Below, piece after piece: positions 1 to 7,379 of a stretch of 17,211 nt of DNA. The notes under the pieces are model-generated. The model was not told where the DNA came from and made no database searches. It worked only from the letters and a program-made list of their open reading frames with translations. The stretch covers positions 1 through 17,211 of the forward strand of contig CAYQDF010000066.1 in the NCBI GenBank assembly GCA_964416175.1, given 5' to 3'. Position 1 is the stretch's first letter, and the number at the start of each line of letters is the position of its first letter. This DNA comes from CAYQDF01 sp964416175 (GTDB lineage: Bacteria; Chloroflexota; Anaerolineae; Anaerolineales; UBA4823). The position numbers and the translations under genes were made by a program.

Positions 1-1656
1 GACACCGCCTTCTACGGCGGGTGGTACGACTACCGCTCGGCGGTAACCCAGATCTCGCAGGGGCTGGAGCAGATCACAGATCTCTCCGAGCTGGGGAAGA
101 CGGTCAGCAGCCGGCTGGTCAAGATCCTGCAGCTGGATGACGCCTGCGTGTTCCTCAAAGACCTGGAAGGCGGCTTTTCGGTGATCGAGGTGGCGCCAGC
201 GCCGAAGCCCGGCGATACAAACAGGCTGTCATTCTCCGCCCTGCCCAAGAACAGCCTGTCCTACCTGCTCAACATCGGCGTCACCGGGCGTTCCGCGCTG
301 CGGCGGGCGCTCTCCGAGGTGAAACTCTCCCCGGAGGAACGCCAGCTGCTGGACAGCGAACAGGTTTATTTGTGGGTCCCCGTCATCAGCCATGGTCAGG
401 TGTTGGGGCTGCTCGCCCTGGGGTCCAAGCTGGGAGGGGACGTGTTCAGCGGCGAAGATATGGACATCCTGCGGATCATTTCCCGGCAGATGGGACCGCT
501 GATCGAGAACATCCACCTGGTGACCCGGTTGAGGCAGTACGCCGCTGAATTGGAGAGGCGAGTTGAGGAACGCACCGCCGAGCTGCACGCGGAGAAAGAA
601 CGCGTGGAAGCGGTGCTTTCCAGCGTTGGTGACGGCGTGTTCGTGACCGACCTGGAAGGCAAGATAATGACCGTCAATCGGGCGTTCGAAGAGCAGTCCG
701 GGTATGCAGAGAACGAAATTATCGGCCATCCGATGTTCGAGCTCCTCGAGAATCAAGACGAAACGGACAGGCTGGCTGAGATCCAGGAAGCGATTAGGAA
801 GGAGACCAGCTGGAACGGCGAATTGTTCGCGCACCGTAAAGGAGGCAGGCGGTACGACGTCAACCTGACCCTGGAGCCTTTCCGGGACCAGGAGGGAGAG
901 ATCCTGGGCTACGTCGGCAGCCAACGGGATATCACCCAGTACAAAGAGCTCGAACGGCTGAAGGACCAGTTCATCCTTGAAGTCTCGCACGAGCTGCGCA
1001 CGCCGGTCACCAACATGGGCCTGTTTGCCGAGCTCATGGAGCGCGGCAAGCCGGAGAAGAAAGCCGAGTACATGGCGATCTTGAAGTCGGAGATCAGCTT
1101 ATTGATGAAAATGATCGAGGACATCCTGGATCTCTCCAGGCTGGAAGTGGGGAAATATAAGAAGTCGGCGTTCACTAAAGTCGACCTCAACCTCGTCATC
1201 GACCAGGTTGTCGCGGCCCACCAACCGCTGGCACAAGAGAGCGGGCTGGAGCTGGACTTCTTCCCGGCAGAAGGTCTGCCCAGGATAACCGGCGACCAGA
1301 ATCAAATCGCCCGGGTGATCAGCAACCTGCTCACGAACGCCATCCGGTATACGCCAAGCGGTTATGTGCACGTCCGCACTTATATGGAGGACGACGGCGT
1401 CTGGATGGAGGTTGAGGACACCGGGATCGGGATCGATCCGGTGGATTTCCCCCACATCTTCGAGCGGTTCTACCGGGGACAGAAGGTCAGCCAGTCTAAG
1501 ATCATGGGATCCGGATTGGGGCTGGCGATCGTCAATGAGATCGTCGAGCTCCACGATGGTCGCGTCGACTTTGAGAGCAGATCTGGGAAGGGTTCGACCT
1601 TCCGGGTCTGGTTTCCATTCGAAGTCCAGCTGGTTCCAGCAGCAGTAGGGAGATGA
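1..1656 (+). CDS. Sensor histidine kinase, GAF-PAS-HisKA-HATPase (5' partial)
   Basis: The reading frame is open from base 1, so the N-terminus lies outside the window; an internal GTG at 148 is not the real start. The first visible residues, DTAFYGGWYDYR, look like the link after an N-terminal sensor region. In order there are a GAF-like domain (to about residue 170), a charged coiled-coil linker, a PAS/PAC domain (about 200-315), and a HisKA domain with the H-box SHELRTP, phospho-accepting His at residue 330 (bases 988-990). The HATPase_c domain has the N-box NLLTNAIRYT, the G1 box DTGIGI, the F-box FERFYRG and the G2 box GSGLGLAI. It should autophosphorylate and pass the phosphate to the response regulator that overlaps it by 4 bases (ATGA). 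The ligand is unknown. Family assignment is very secure; the missing N-terminus could carry membrane segments. Confidence 0.95.
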   Translation, partial: DTAFYGGWYDYRSAVTQISQGLEQITDLSELGKTVSSRLVKILQLDDACVFLKDLEGGFSVIEVAPAPKPGDTNRLSFSALPKNSLSYLLNIGVTGRSALRRALSEVKLSPEERQLLDSEQVYLWVPVISHGQVLGLLALGSKLGGDVFSGEDMDILRIISRQMGPLIENIHLVTRLRQYAAELERRVEERTAELHAEKERVEAVLSSVGDGVFVTDLEGKIMTVNRAFEEQSGYAENEIIGHPMFELLENQDETDRLAEIQEAIRKETSWNGELFAHRKGGRRYDVNLTLEPFRDQEGEILGYVGSQRDITQYKELERLKDQFILEVSHELRTPVTNMGLFAELMERGKPEKKAEYMAILKSEISLLMKMIEDILDLSRLEVGKYKKSAFTKVDLNLVIDQVVAAHQPLAQESGLELDFFPAEGLPRITGDQNQIARVISNLLTNAIRYTPSGYVHVRTYMEDDGVWMEVEDTGIGIDPVDFPHIFERFYRGQKVSQSKIMGSGLGLAIVNEIVELHDGRVDFESRSGKGSTFRVWFPFEVQLVPAAVGR

Positions 1657-2639
1657 GCGGCGAGCGGATCCTCCTGGTTGAAGACAACGACGTCCTTCGG
1701 GAAGGGTTGAAATCCCTGCTCCTCCAGGAGGACTACCGTGTGATGGAAGCCGGTGATGGGCGGCAAGCGCTGGAAAAACTCAGGGAGACTCCCCCGGACC
1801 TGATCCTGGCGGATATCGTCATGCCGGAAATGGATGGCTACGCCCTGTTCGAAGCCGTGCGGGCCAGGACCGAGTGGTTGTCCATCCCATTCATCTTCCT
1901 GACTGCGCGCCGGGAACGAAAATACATCCTGGCAGGGAAAAGATTAGGGGCGGAGGATTACCTGATCAAGCCGATTTCTCCGGAAGACCTGCTGACTGCC
2001 ATCCGCTCCCGGTTGGGGCGCAGCCGGCAGCTGCTGCTTGCCCAGCTGGAGGAATCCTATGAGGCGAGCCTGATCATGCTGGCGAACGCCATCGAAGTCC
2101 GCGATCCTTACACGCGTGGCCACGTCGAAAGGGTGATGAATTACTCTCTGGCGATCGCGGAGGAGCAGGACTGGACCAGCGAGCGGTTAAGGGAACTGCG
2201 TTTTGGCAGCATCCTCCACGACGTCGGGAAAATCCAGATCCCAGGGGAGATCCTGACGAAATCCGGCCCTCTGAACGAGGCGGAATGGGCCGAAATGCGC
2301 AAACACCCTGAGATCGGGGCAGAGCTGGTCAAAGGAATCCATTATCTGAAACCGGCGATCCCGGTCATCCTCTACCATCACGAGCGGTGGGATGGAAGCG
2401 GCTACCCTTTTGGCCTGGCAGGCGACCAGGTGCCGGAAGCGGCCCGGATCGTGGCTGTCGCCGACTCTTTCGATGCCATGACGACAATCCGCTCGTACCG
2501 CCAGAAGAGTCTGCCGGCTGATGCGGTGGATGAGATCGCTGCCGCGGCTGGGATTAAGTACGATCCCGATGTGGTGGCAGCGTTCACCCGCGCCTGGGAT
2601 AAGAAGCGGATCATCGAGATCTATCTGGCGTTCCCCTAA
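1653..2639 (+). CDS. Response regulator with HD-GYP output domain (probable c-di-GMP phosphodiesterase)
   Basis: 328 residues. The N-terminal receiver domain (about 4-122) has the acidic pair E10/D11, phospho-acceptor D54 in LADIVMPEMDG, T84 and K106 (IKP), the complete set for a working receiver. A short helical linker leads to an HD-GYP domain (about 130-325) with the metal-binding HD at H189/D190 (LHDVGK), a second His pair at H242/H243 and an intact HDGYP-type motif, DGSGYP at 247-252. Such proteins hydrolyse cyclic di-GMP to pGpG or GMP when the receiver is phosphorylated. The ATG overlaps the stop of the kinase gene as ATGA, which implies translational coupling and a cognate pair. All catalytic motifs look intact. 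The controlled process is not visible, but the next gene on the same strand is a membrane protein of unknown role. Confidence 0.94.
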   Translation: MSGERILLVEDNDVLREGLKSLLLQEDYRVMEAGDGRQALEKLRETPPDLILADIVMPEMDGYALFEAVRARTEWLSIPFIFLTARRERKYILAGKRLGAEDYLIKPISPEDLLTAIRSRLGRSRQLLLAQLEESYEASLIMLANAIEVRDPYTRGHVERVMNYSLAIAEEQDWTSERLRELRFGSILHDVGKIQIPGEILTKSGPLNEAEWAEMRKHPEIGAELVKGIHYLKPAIPVILYHHERWDGSGYPFGLAGDQVPEAARIVAVADSFDAMTTIRSYRQKSLPADAVDEIAAAAGIKYDPDVVAAFTRAWDKKRIIEIYLAFP

Positions 2640-2664
2640 ATTGGATTCTTGTGGTAAAAATTAT

Positions 2665-2675
2665 GGGGGAAAGGA
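2665..2675 (+). promoter_or_regulatory. Ribosome binding site that fixes a GTG start
   Basis: GGGGGAAAGGA lies 7 bases before the GTG at 2683. It supports that GTG over the upstream in-frame ATG at 2521, which would put 119 bases inside the HD-GYP gene. Confidence 0.6.
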
Positions 2676-2682
2676 CGAAGCT

Positions 2683-3783
2683 GTGGAACACGAAGAAGAT
2701 CCTATCAGGGAAGATCCAAAAGGCAGTTCAGCGCAACGGGTCGAAGAAAGCGAGCCGGTCTGGACCTTCCGCGGGCTGCGCCTTGGATCTGGCGAGTTTA
2801 CGACCGCGATGGTGCACTTCTTCCGGGCTGAGATCAGCCGGGCGAACGTGTGGCGCCAGCGGCTGGATACCACGACCAACTGGGCGGTGGTGCTCACCGT
2901 GGCGGTGATCAGCGTGGCATTCAGTGGCCCGACCGGCCATCACAGTGTGATCATCTTGAGCACGATCCTGATCACCCTGTTCTTGTTCATCGAAGCGCGC
3001 CGGTACCGGTATTATGAGCTGTGGAGTTCACGGGTGCGCCTGATGGAGACGGATTTCTACGCGGCGATGCTCGTGCCGCCTTTTCATCCCGATCCGGATT
3101 GGGCGGAAAGCCTGGCAGAGACCCTGCTCCAGCCGCAGTTTCCAATTACGATGTGGGAAGCCTTCGGTCGGCGGTTCCGCCGCAACTACATGTGGATCTA
3201 CGTCATCCTGGCGCTCGCCTGGTTTGCCAAGATCTGGTTCCAGCCATTCGTGGCTCACTCCTGGACCCAGGTGCTGGAGCGAGCCCGGATCGGGGCCATC
3301 CCTGGGGAGGTGGTCCTGGGGCTTGGGGTATTGTTCAACGGAGCGCTGTTTTTGATCGGGGTCCTCACGCTCGGCTTGCAGGAGGCTTCCGGCGAGGTGC
3401 TCCCGCGCTATTTTGGCCCTCAGGATCTCAAGGCCGCCCAGGCAGTCGTGGGCGAAAACAAACTGCGCCCCTGGTTCAGGCGGAGCAGTCGGCGCCAGCA
3501 GCTGATGGCGCTGATCATCACCGATCGCGGGGCTGAAGTTGCCGATCGGATCCTGGCGGACATGCGCCGGGGAGTGACCTCACTGCCTGGAAAAGGCATG
3601 TACACCGGGAAGGAACACTACGTCCTGATGTGCGCCCTGACGGTGACAGAAGTGAAACAGCTCAAAGCCCTCGTGAAGAACGTTGATCCGAAGGCATTCC
3701 TGATCGTCTCTCCTGTCCGGGAGATCCTGGGCGGCGGCTTCGCGCCCCTCGCCGAAGAAGAAGACTCTCCCAAGCCTCGTTAG
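2683..3783 (+). CDS. DUF2270 integral membrane protein with C-terminal DUF2179-like domain
   Basis: With the GTG start the protein has 366 residues. After a charged, probably disordered N-terminus comes a DUF2270-type region beginning near FRGLRLGSGEF, with four hydrophobic segments in two pairs (about 67-83, 88-104, 170-187 and 212-235). The cytoplasmic loops carry the conserved-looking stretches IEARRYRYYELW and FGRRFRRNYMW. The C-terminal region (about 275-355) reads TSLPGKGMYTGKEHYVLMC, then VDPKAFLIVSPVREILGGGF. This matches the soluble DUF2179 domain otherwise found at the end of YitT-type membrane proteins. Neither domain has a secure function. It starts 43 bases after the HD-GYP gene and is probably co-transcribed with it. 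Domain names come from recognition by eye, DUF2270 firmly and DUF2179 fairly firmly. The N-terminal start is less sure. Confidence 0.8.
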   Translation: MEHEEDPIREDPKGSSAQRVEESEPVWTFRGLRLGSGEFTTAMVHFFRAEISRANVWRQRLDTTTNWAVVLTVAVISVAFSGPTGHHSVIILSTILITLFLFIEARRYRYYELWSSRVRLMETDFYAAMLVPPFHPDPDWAESLAETLLQPQFPITMWEAFGRRFRRNYMWIYVILALAWFAKIWFQPFVAHSWTQVLERARIGAIPGEVVLGLGVLFNGALFLIGVLTLGLQEASGEVLPRYFGPQDLKAAQAVVGENKLRPWFRRSSRRQQLMALIITDRGAEVADRILADMRRGVTSLPGKGMYTGKEHYVLMCALTVTEVKQLKALVKNVDPKAFLIVSPVREILGGGFAPLAEEEDSPKPR

Positions 3784-3825
3784 ATCCGATAACGCTCATC
3801 CTCCAAAGGACTTCCGCAACCCGTC

Positions 3826-4992
3826 CTACTCGCCGCTGCCTTCCAGCCAGGAATCCATGTATCCAGGTTTTTCGAATTCCAGGGCAGCCAGCGCAACGTT
3901 CAGCGGGTGAAACGTGTCAACCATGACAGCCAGTTCATCGGTCCGCTGCTTCCCGATGGATGCCTCAGTCGCCCCAGGTTGGGGACCGTGCGGCAGGCCG
4001 CTCGGGTGGAGGGAGATATCGAACTGGTCGATCCCGCGGCGGGACATGAAATCCCCTTCCGCGTAGTAGATCACCTCATCCGAGTTAACATTCGAGTGAT
4101 TGTACGGGGCGGGGATGGCCTGGGGGTGATAATCGAACAGGCGCGGGACAAAGGAGCATACGACGAAATTCTGCCCCTGGAAAGTCTGGTGGACTGGCGG
4201 CGGTTGATGGAGGCTGCCGGTGATCGGTTCGAAATCATGGATGCTGAACGCCCAGGGATATAGATAACCATCCCACCCGACGACATCCAGCGGGTGGTGG
4301 TCAAGAATGTGGCGGGAGATCCGGTCGCGCACCTTGACGCGCACTTCGAACTCGCCGCGTTCGACGTGGGTTTCGAGCTTCTCTGGCGGGCGGATATCCC
4401 GTTCACTGTAGGGGGAATGCTCGAGCAGCTGTCCGTAGCGGTTCCGGTAGCGGTTGGGGGGTTCGATCTGGGAGGGGGCTTCGATGACGAAGAACCGCGC
4501 CTGTGAATCGTTGAGCTCCATGCGCCAGGTGGTCCCGAACGGGATGACCAGGTAATCCCCCGGTGTGAATCTGAGGTTGCCGAACTGGGTCTCCAGGGTG
4601 CCAGCCCCGAAGTGGGTGAACCAGACCTCGTACCCCTGGGCATTTCGGTAGTAATAGTCCATGCTCCTGGTGGGGAGGCTCAAGCCAAGGGTGACGTCTT
4701 TGTTGCCGAGCAGAATCCGCCGCGCTGCGACGGGATCGCCGCCGGCAGGCATGTCGGCGGTGCGGAATGCGCGATGGCGCAGAGGGCCGAAATCGGTGTA
4801 TTCGATCTGGGCTGGACCCAGGTCCTCAACCCTCTTTACCCGCGGGGGAAGGTAATAGTGATACAGAATGGACTGCAGCCCAGAGAACCCTTCCAGCCCC
4901 ATGACCTCTTCGCGGAACAGGCCGCCGTCCGGTTTACGGAACTGCGTGTGTCGTTTGTTTGGGACCTGACCAAGTGAATAATAATAAGGCAT
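3826..4992 (-). CDS. hmgA: Homogentisate 1,2-dioxygenase
   Basis: 388 residues. A non-haem iron enzyme that opens the ring of homogentisate to give maleylacetoacetate. The cupin core shows the typical C-terminal signature: QGQNFVVCSFVPRLFDYHP, then H299 in YNHSNVNSDE, E306, and H335 in LHPSGLPHGPQPG, the likely iron ligands. The spacing His to second His (36 residues) equals that known for the human enzyme, while the Glu lies one residue further on, as in the shorter bacterial branch of the family. At 388 residues it is shorter than the roughly 440-residue proteobacterial and animal forms. The ATG at 4992 follows a GGAG six bases upstream. It is the last gene of the hpd-fah-hmgA series and is convergent with the DUF2270 gene, 42 bases away. 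Lead alternative: a homogentisate dioxygenase-like enzyme for another dihydroxyphenyl acid, judged unlikely from the neighbours. Confidence 0.92.
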   Translation of the reverse strand: MPYYYSLGQVPNKRHTQFRKPDGGLFREEVMGLEGFSGLQSILYHYYLPPRVKRVEDLGPAQIEYTDFGPLRHRAFRTADMPAGGDPVAARRILLGNKDVTLGLSLPTRSMDYYYRNAQGYEVWFTHFGAGTLETQFGNLRFTPGDYLVIPFGTTWRMELNDSQARFFVIEAPSQIEPPNRYRNRYGQLLEHSPYSERDIRPPEKLETHVERGEFEVRVKVRDRISRHILDHHPLDVVGWDGYLYPWAFSIHDFEPITGSLHQPPPVHQTFQGQNFVVCSFVPRLFDYHPQAIPAPYNHSNVNSDEVIYYAEGDFMSRRGIDQFDISLHPSGLPHGPQPGATEASIGKQRTDELAVMVDTFHPLNVALAALEFEKPGYMDSWLEGSGE

Positions 4993-5020
4993 AAGTGTCT
5001 CCAGTTGTGCGAGTCTGCGC

Positions 5021-5051
5021 CTGCCTGATAGAGGATTTGCCAGTCAGGCAG
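5021..5051. repeat. Inverted repeat, 8-bp arms, upstream of hmgA
   Basis: CTGCCTGA (5021-5028) and TCAGGCAG (5044-5051) are perfect inverted copies separated by 15 bases. They sit in the 155-base gap between the fumarylacetoacetate hydrolase and hmgA genes, 29 bases before the hmgA start. It could be a hairpin in the mRNA or a regulator site. No T-run follows it in the minus direction, so a terminator is unlikely. The rest of the 155-base gap shows nothing else clear. Confidence 0.5.
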
Positions 5052-5147
5052 CCGTCCCTGTGAAGGGTTTACACGCTTCCGCCAGCGCCTTTGCTCATGG
5101 ATGTTGAATACGTGGCGCTGTCGGGCGCTGAGCGATTGCCCCAGCGT

Positions 5148-6182
5148 TCAGGCTGCCTGAGCGCCCTCCGTCCGAGGTTCCTGCCGGGAAGGCAGTGCAA
5201 CCCGGTTCGAGAGGACACCCAGCCGCTCGATCTCCAGTTCGACCTGGTCTCCCGGCTGCAGCCAGGGTCCCTCCCCGCGGGTGATTTCGAGCAGGCAGCC
5301 GCTTCCTACAGTGCCGGATCCGATCACCTCCCCCGGCAGGAGAAAAGTCTCGGTGGAGGCGCGGGCGATCATGTCGCCGAAGGAATAATGGATGTCCTTC
5401 CAGTTGCCGCGCGACCGCTCCAGGCCGTTGACCCTGGCGACCATCTCGAGGTCATACACTCCGGGTCGTCCTGCGGCGCGATCCGCCAGCTCGTCGGGTG
5501 TGACAATCCAGGGACCCAGCGAGGACGCGAAATCTTTACCTTTCGCCGGTCCGAGCCCTACGCGCATTTCCAGCTTCTGCACGTCCCGGGCTGACCAGTC
5601 GTTGAAGATCGTGTATCCGAAGATGTGTTCTTCGGCTTTCTGAGCGGGGATGTCGATGCCGGCTTTTCCGATGATGCAGGCGATCTCGAGTTCGTAATCC
5701 AGGGCCTGTGTATACAACGGGTAAGGCACCAGGCTATCCGGATCGTATATTGTGTTCGGATTCGAGTAGTAGAAGACCGGAAACCGATACCACTCCTGGG
5801 GGACCTCCCTGCCACGGATGGAATAAGCGTTCTTAACGTGCGCCTCGAAGGCATAAAAATCACGCATGCTCACCAGGCGCGGGAAAGGCGCCTGGATAAT
5901 CACCTGTCCCCGGCTGTAACCGACAGGGAGGCGGTTCGCGCCTTTTAAGCGGGTCGGATCTTCTCCTTCCAGGGCTGCTGCCAGGCGCCGGGCGTAATCC
6001 CACGCAGCGGAGCCGGCGAAGACCAGCTCCATGAGCGACCCTGGAAGCGGTTCAGCGGGGATCCCCCGCGCCCCCTGCGCCCAGGTCCTGGCCTGGGCGA
6101 GATCGACCACAACCTCCCCGGCCATCGCCCCAAGGCGGTGGTCCGCAGGTTTAGAGGGAAGGGAAAAAGTGAGATACTTCAT
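5148..6182 (-). CDS. Fumarylacetoacetate hydrolase family protein
   Basis: 344 residues. By context it cleaves fumarylacetoacetate to fumarate and acetoacetate, the last step of the homogentisate route. The key residues of the FAH fold are visible: D108 and H115 in SMRDFYAFEAHV (metal ligand and catalytic His, 7 apart as D126 and H133 in the mammalian enzyme), the E-x-E metal ligands E164 and E166 in DYELEIA, and D195 in FNDWSARDVQ. The ATG lies 5 bases after the stop of the hydroxyphenylpyruvate dioxygenase gene with no strong ribosome site, so translation is probably coupled. The family also contains acylpyruvate hydrolases and oxaloacetate decarboxylases, but the presence of HPPD and homogentisate dioxygenase on either side makes the fumarylacetoacetase role most likely. 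It could conceivably act on maleylacetoacetate directly, as no isomerase is seen. Confidence 0.9.
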   Translation of the reverse strand: MKYLTFSLPSKPADHRLGAMAGEVVVDLAQARTWAQGARGIPAEPLPGSLMELVFAGSAAWDYARRLAAALEGEDPTRLKGANRLPVGYSRGQVIIQAPFPRLVSMRDFYAFEAHVKNAYSIRGREVPQEWYRFPVFYYSNPNTIYDPDSLVPYPLYTQALDYELEIACIIGKAGIDIPAQKAEEHIFGYTIFNDWSARDVQKLEMRVGLGPAKGKDFASSLGPWIVTPDELADRAAGRPGVYDLEMVARVNGLERSRGNWKDIHYSFGDMIARASTETFLLPGEVIGSGTVGSGCLLEITRGEGPWLQPGDQVELEIERLGVLSNRVALPSRQEPRTEGAQAA

Positions 6183-6187
6183 GCAAG

Positions 6188-7318
6188 CTATAAATTTCCC
6201 CGGCGCTCCTGTTCCAGTTCGATCGCCTCGAACAAGGCTTTGAAATTTCCCTTCCCAAAGCCGCGGCTGCCCTGGCGCTGGATGACTTCGATGAAAGCCG
6301 TAGGGCGGTCCTGGATGGGTCGTGAAAAGATCTGAAGAAGGTACCCTTCGTCGTCTCGATCCACGAGTATTCCCAGCTCCCGGATCGCTTCCAGCGATTC
6401 CTTGATTTGGCCCACCCGTCCAGGGAGGACATTGTAGTAGGCATCCGGAACACGGAGAAACTCGATGCCGCGCGCTTTCAGGCTTTTCACGGTGGCGATG
6501 ATGTCGCCGGTTGCCATCGCGATGTGCTGCACACCAGGGGTCAGGTAATAATCAAGGTATTCCTCGATCTGGCTCTTGCGCCGGCCTTCAGCGGGTTCAT
6601 TGATGGGGAATTTGACGCGCCCGTTCCCGTTCTGCATGACTTTGGACATCAGGGCTGAATATTCGGTGGAGATATCCTTGTCGTCGAAATGGATCAGCTG
6701 GCGGAATCCCATCACCTGGTGGTAAAAGTTCACCCAATGATTCATCTTTCCCAGCTGGACGTTCCCGACGATGTGGTCGATCGCGGCCAGCCCGGTGGAT
6801 TCGGCTTCCAGCTCGAGTGGTTTATATGTGGGAGCAAAAGGCCCACCGTAAGCGGACCGATCGACGAAGACATGCAGGACTTCCCCATAGGTCCGGATGG
6901 CAGCTGTCCGGAAGGCGCCAAATTCGTCGACTTCTTCCCTGGGGTTCCAGGCGGGCGCCGCCCCCCGTGAGACAGTCTCCCGGAAGGCGCGTTCGACGTC
7001 ATCCACTTCCAGGGCTATGACTTTCACGCCATCGCCGTGCAGCATTTGGTGAGCAGCCATCTCTTCGCTTGGGCCGTACGGGGCCGAGACGACGAAACGC
7101 ACCTTTCCCGATTCGAGTACATATGAGGCAAACCGCCGGTTGCCGGTCTCCAGGCCCGAATAGGCGACGGGTTTGAATCCAAACCCCTTCCACCAGTAAT
7201 ACATGGCGTGCTTGGCATTGCCCACCCAAAAGTGGACATGGTCGATGCTCCGGATCTGCAGGAAATCAGCTTCCTCAGTGATGGAACGGGATTTTCCTTC
7301 GACAGCAGTCATGGTCAC
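6188..7318 (-). CDS. hpd: 4-hydroxyphenylpyruvate dioxygenase
   Basis: 376 residues from a GTG start. It converts 4-hydroxyphenylpyruvate, made from tyrosine by transamination, to homogentisate with loss of CO2. There are two vicinal-oxygen-chelate halves: the N-terminal one starts at IDHVHFWVGNA, the C-terminal one carries the iron triad H182 (AIDHIVGNV), H265 (GVQHIAMAT) and E344 (AFIEVIQRQG). The C-terminus has the usual active-site-closing RQGSRGFGKGNFKALFEAIE. All of this is as in active enzymes, so the call is firm. It is first of a three-gene series with fumarylacetoacetate hydrolase and hmgA. Start choice: GTG at 7318 lies 6 bases after a perfect AGGAGG; the ATG at 7312 is 12 bases away and is the alternative. 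The preceding 61-base gap may carry its own promoter. Confidence 0.96.
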   Translation of the reverse strand: MTMTAVEGKSRSITEEADFLQIRSIDHVHFWVGNAKHAMYYWWKGFGFKPVAYSGLETGNRRFASYVLESGKVRFVVSAPYGPSEEMAAHQMLHGDGVKVIALEVDDVERAFRETVSRGAAPAWNPREEVDEFGAFRTAAIRTYGEVLHVFVDRSAYGGPFAPTYKPLELEAESTGLAAIDHIVGNVQLGKMNHWVNFYHQVMGFRQLIHFDDKDISTEYSALMSKVMQNGNGRVKFPINEPAEGRRKSQIEEYLDYYLTPGVQHIAMATGDIIATVKSLKARGIEFLRVPDAYYNVLPGRVGQIKESLEAIRELGILVDRDDEGYLLQIFSRPIQDRPTAFIEVIQRQGSRGFGKGNFKALFEAIELEQERRGNL

Positions 7319-7320
7319 AA

Positions 7321-7330
7321 ATCACCTCCT
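7321..7330 (-). promoter_or_regulatory. Very strong ribosome binding site for hpd
   Basis: Read on the minus strand it is AGGAGGTGAT, a near-complete match to the 3' end of 16S rRNA. It is the best ribosome site I saw in the window and its spacing favours the GTG at 7318. It suggests high expression of hpd relative to the genes before it. Confidence 0.75.
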
Positions 7331-7356
7331 TGGCGAAACAAAGCAACCACCCTACC

Positions 7357-7375
7357 ATTATCTGTGAATTGCACA
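7357..7375 (-). promoter_or_regulatory. Possible hpd promoter with overlapping palindrome
   Basis: On the minus strand GATAAT (7357-7362) could be a -10 box, but no good -35 is present at the right spacing. Directly beside it TGTG-AATTG-CACA (7363-7375) is a perfect inverted repeat that would lie in the spacer and could bind a regulator. This is the only gap of any size between the aldo/keto reductase and hpd. Both readings are weak, based on sequence pattern only. Confidence 0.3.
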
Positions 7376-7379
7376 CTTC

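Noticed and set aside
229..990. 253-residue minus-strand frame opposite the kinase
   Set aside because: Shadow of the kinase gene; no family pattern and the plus strand has intact kinase motifs.
3784..3830. AGGAC-N12-GTCCT as a bidirectional terminator between the two convergent genes
   Set aside because: Stem of only five pairs, long loop, no T-run on either side, and it runs into the hmgA stop codon.
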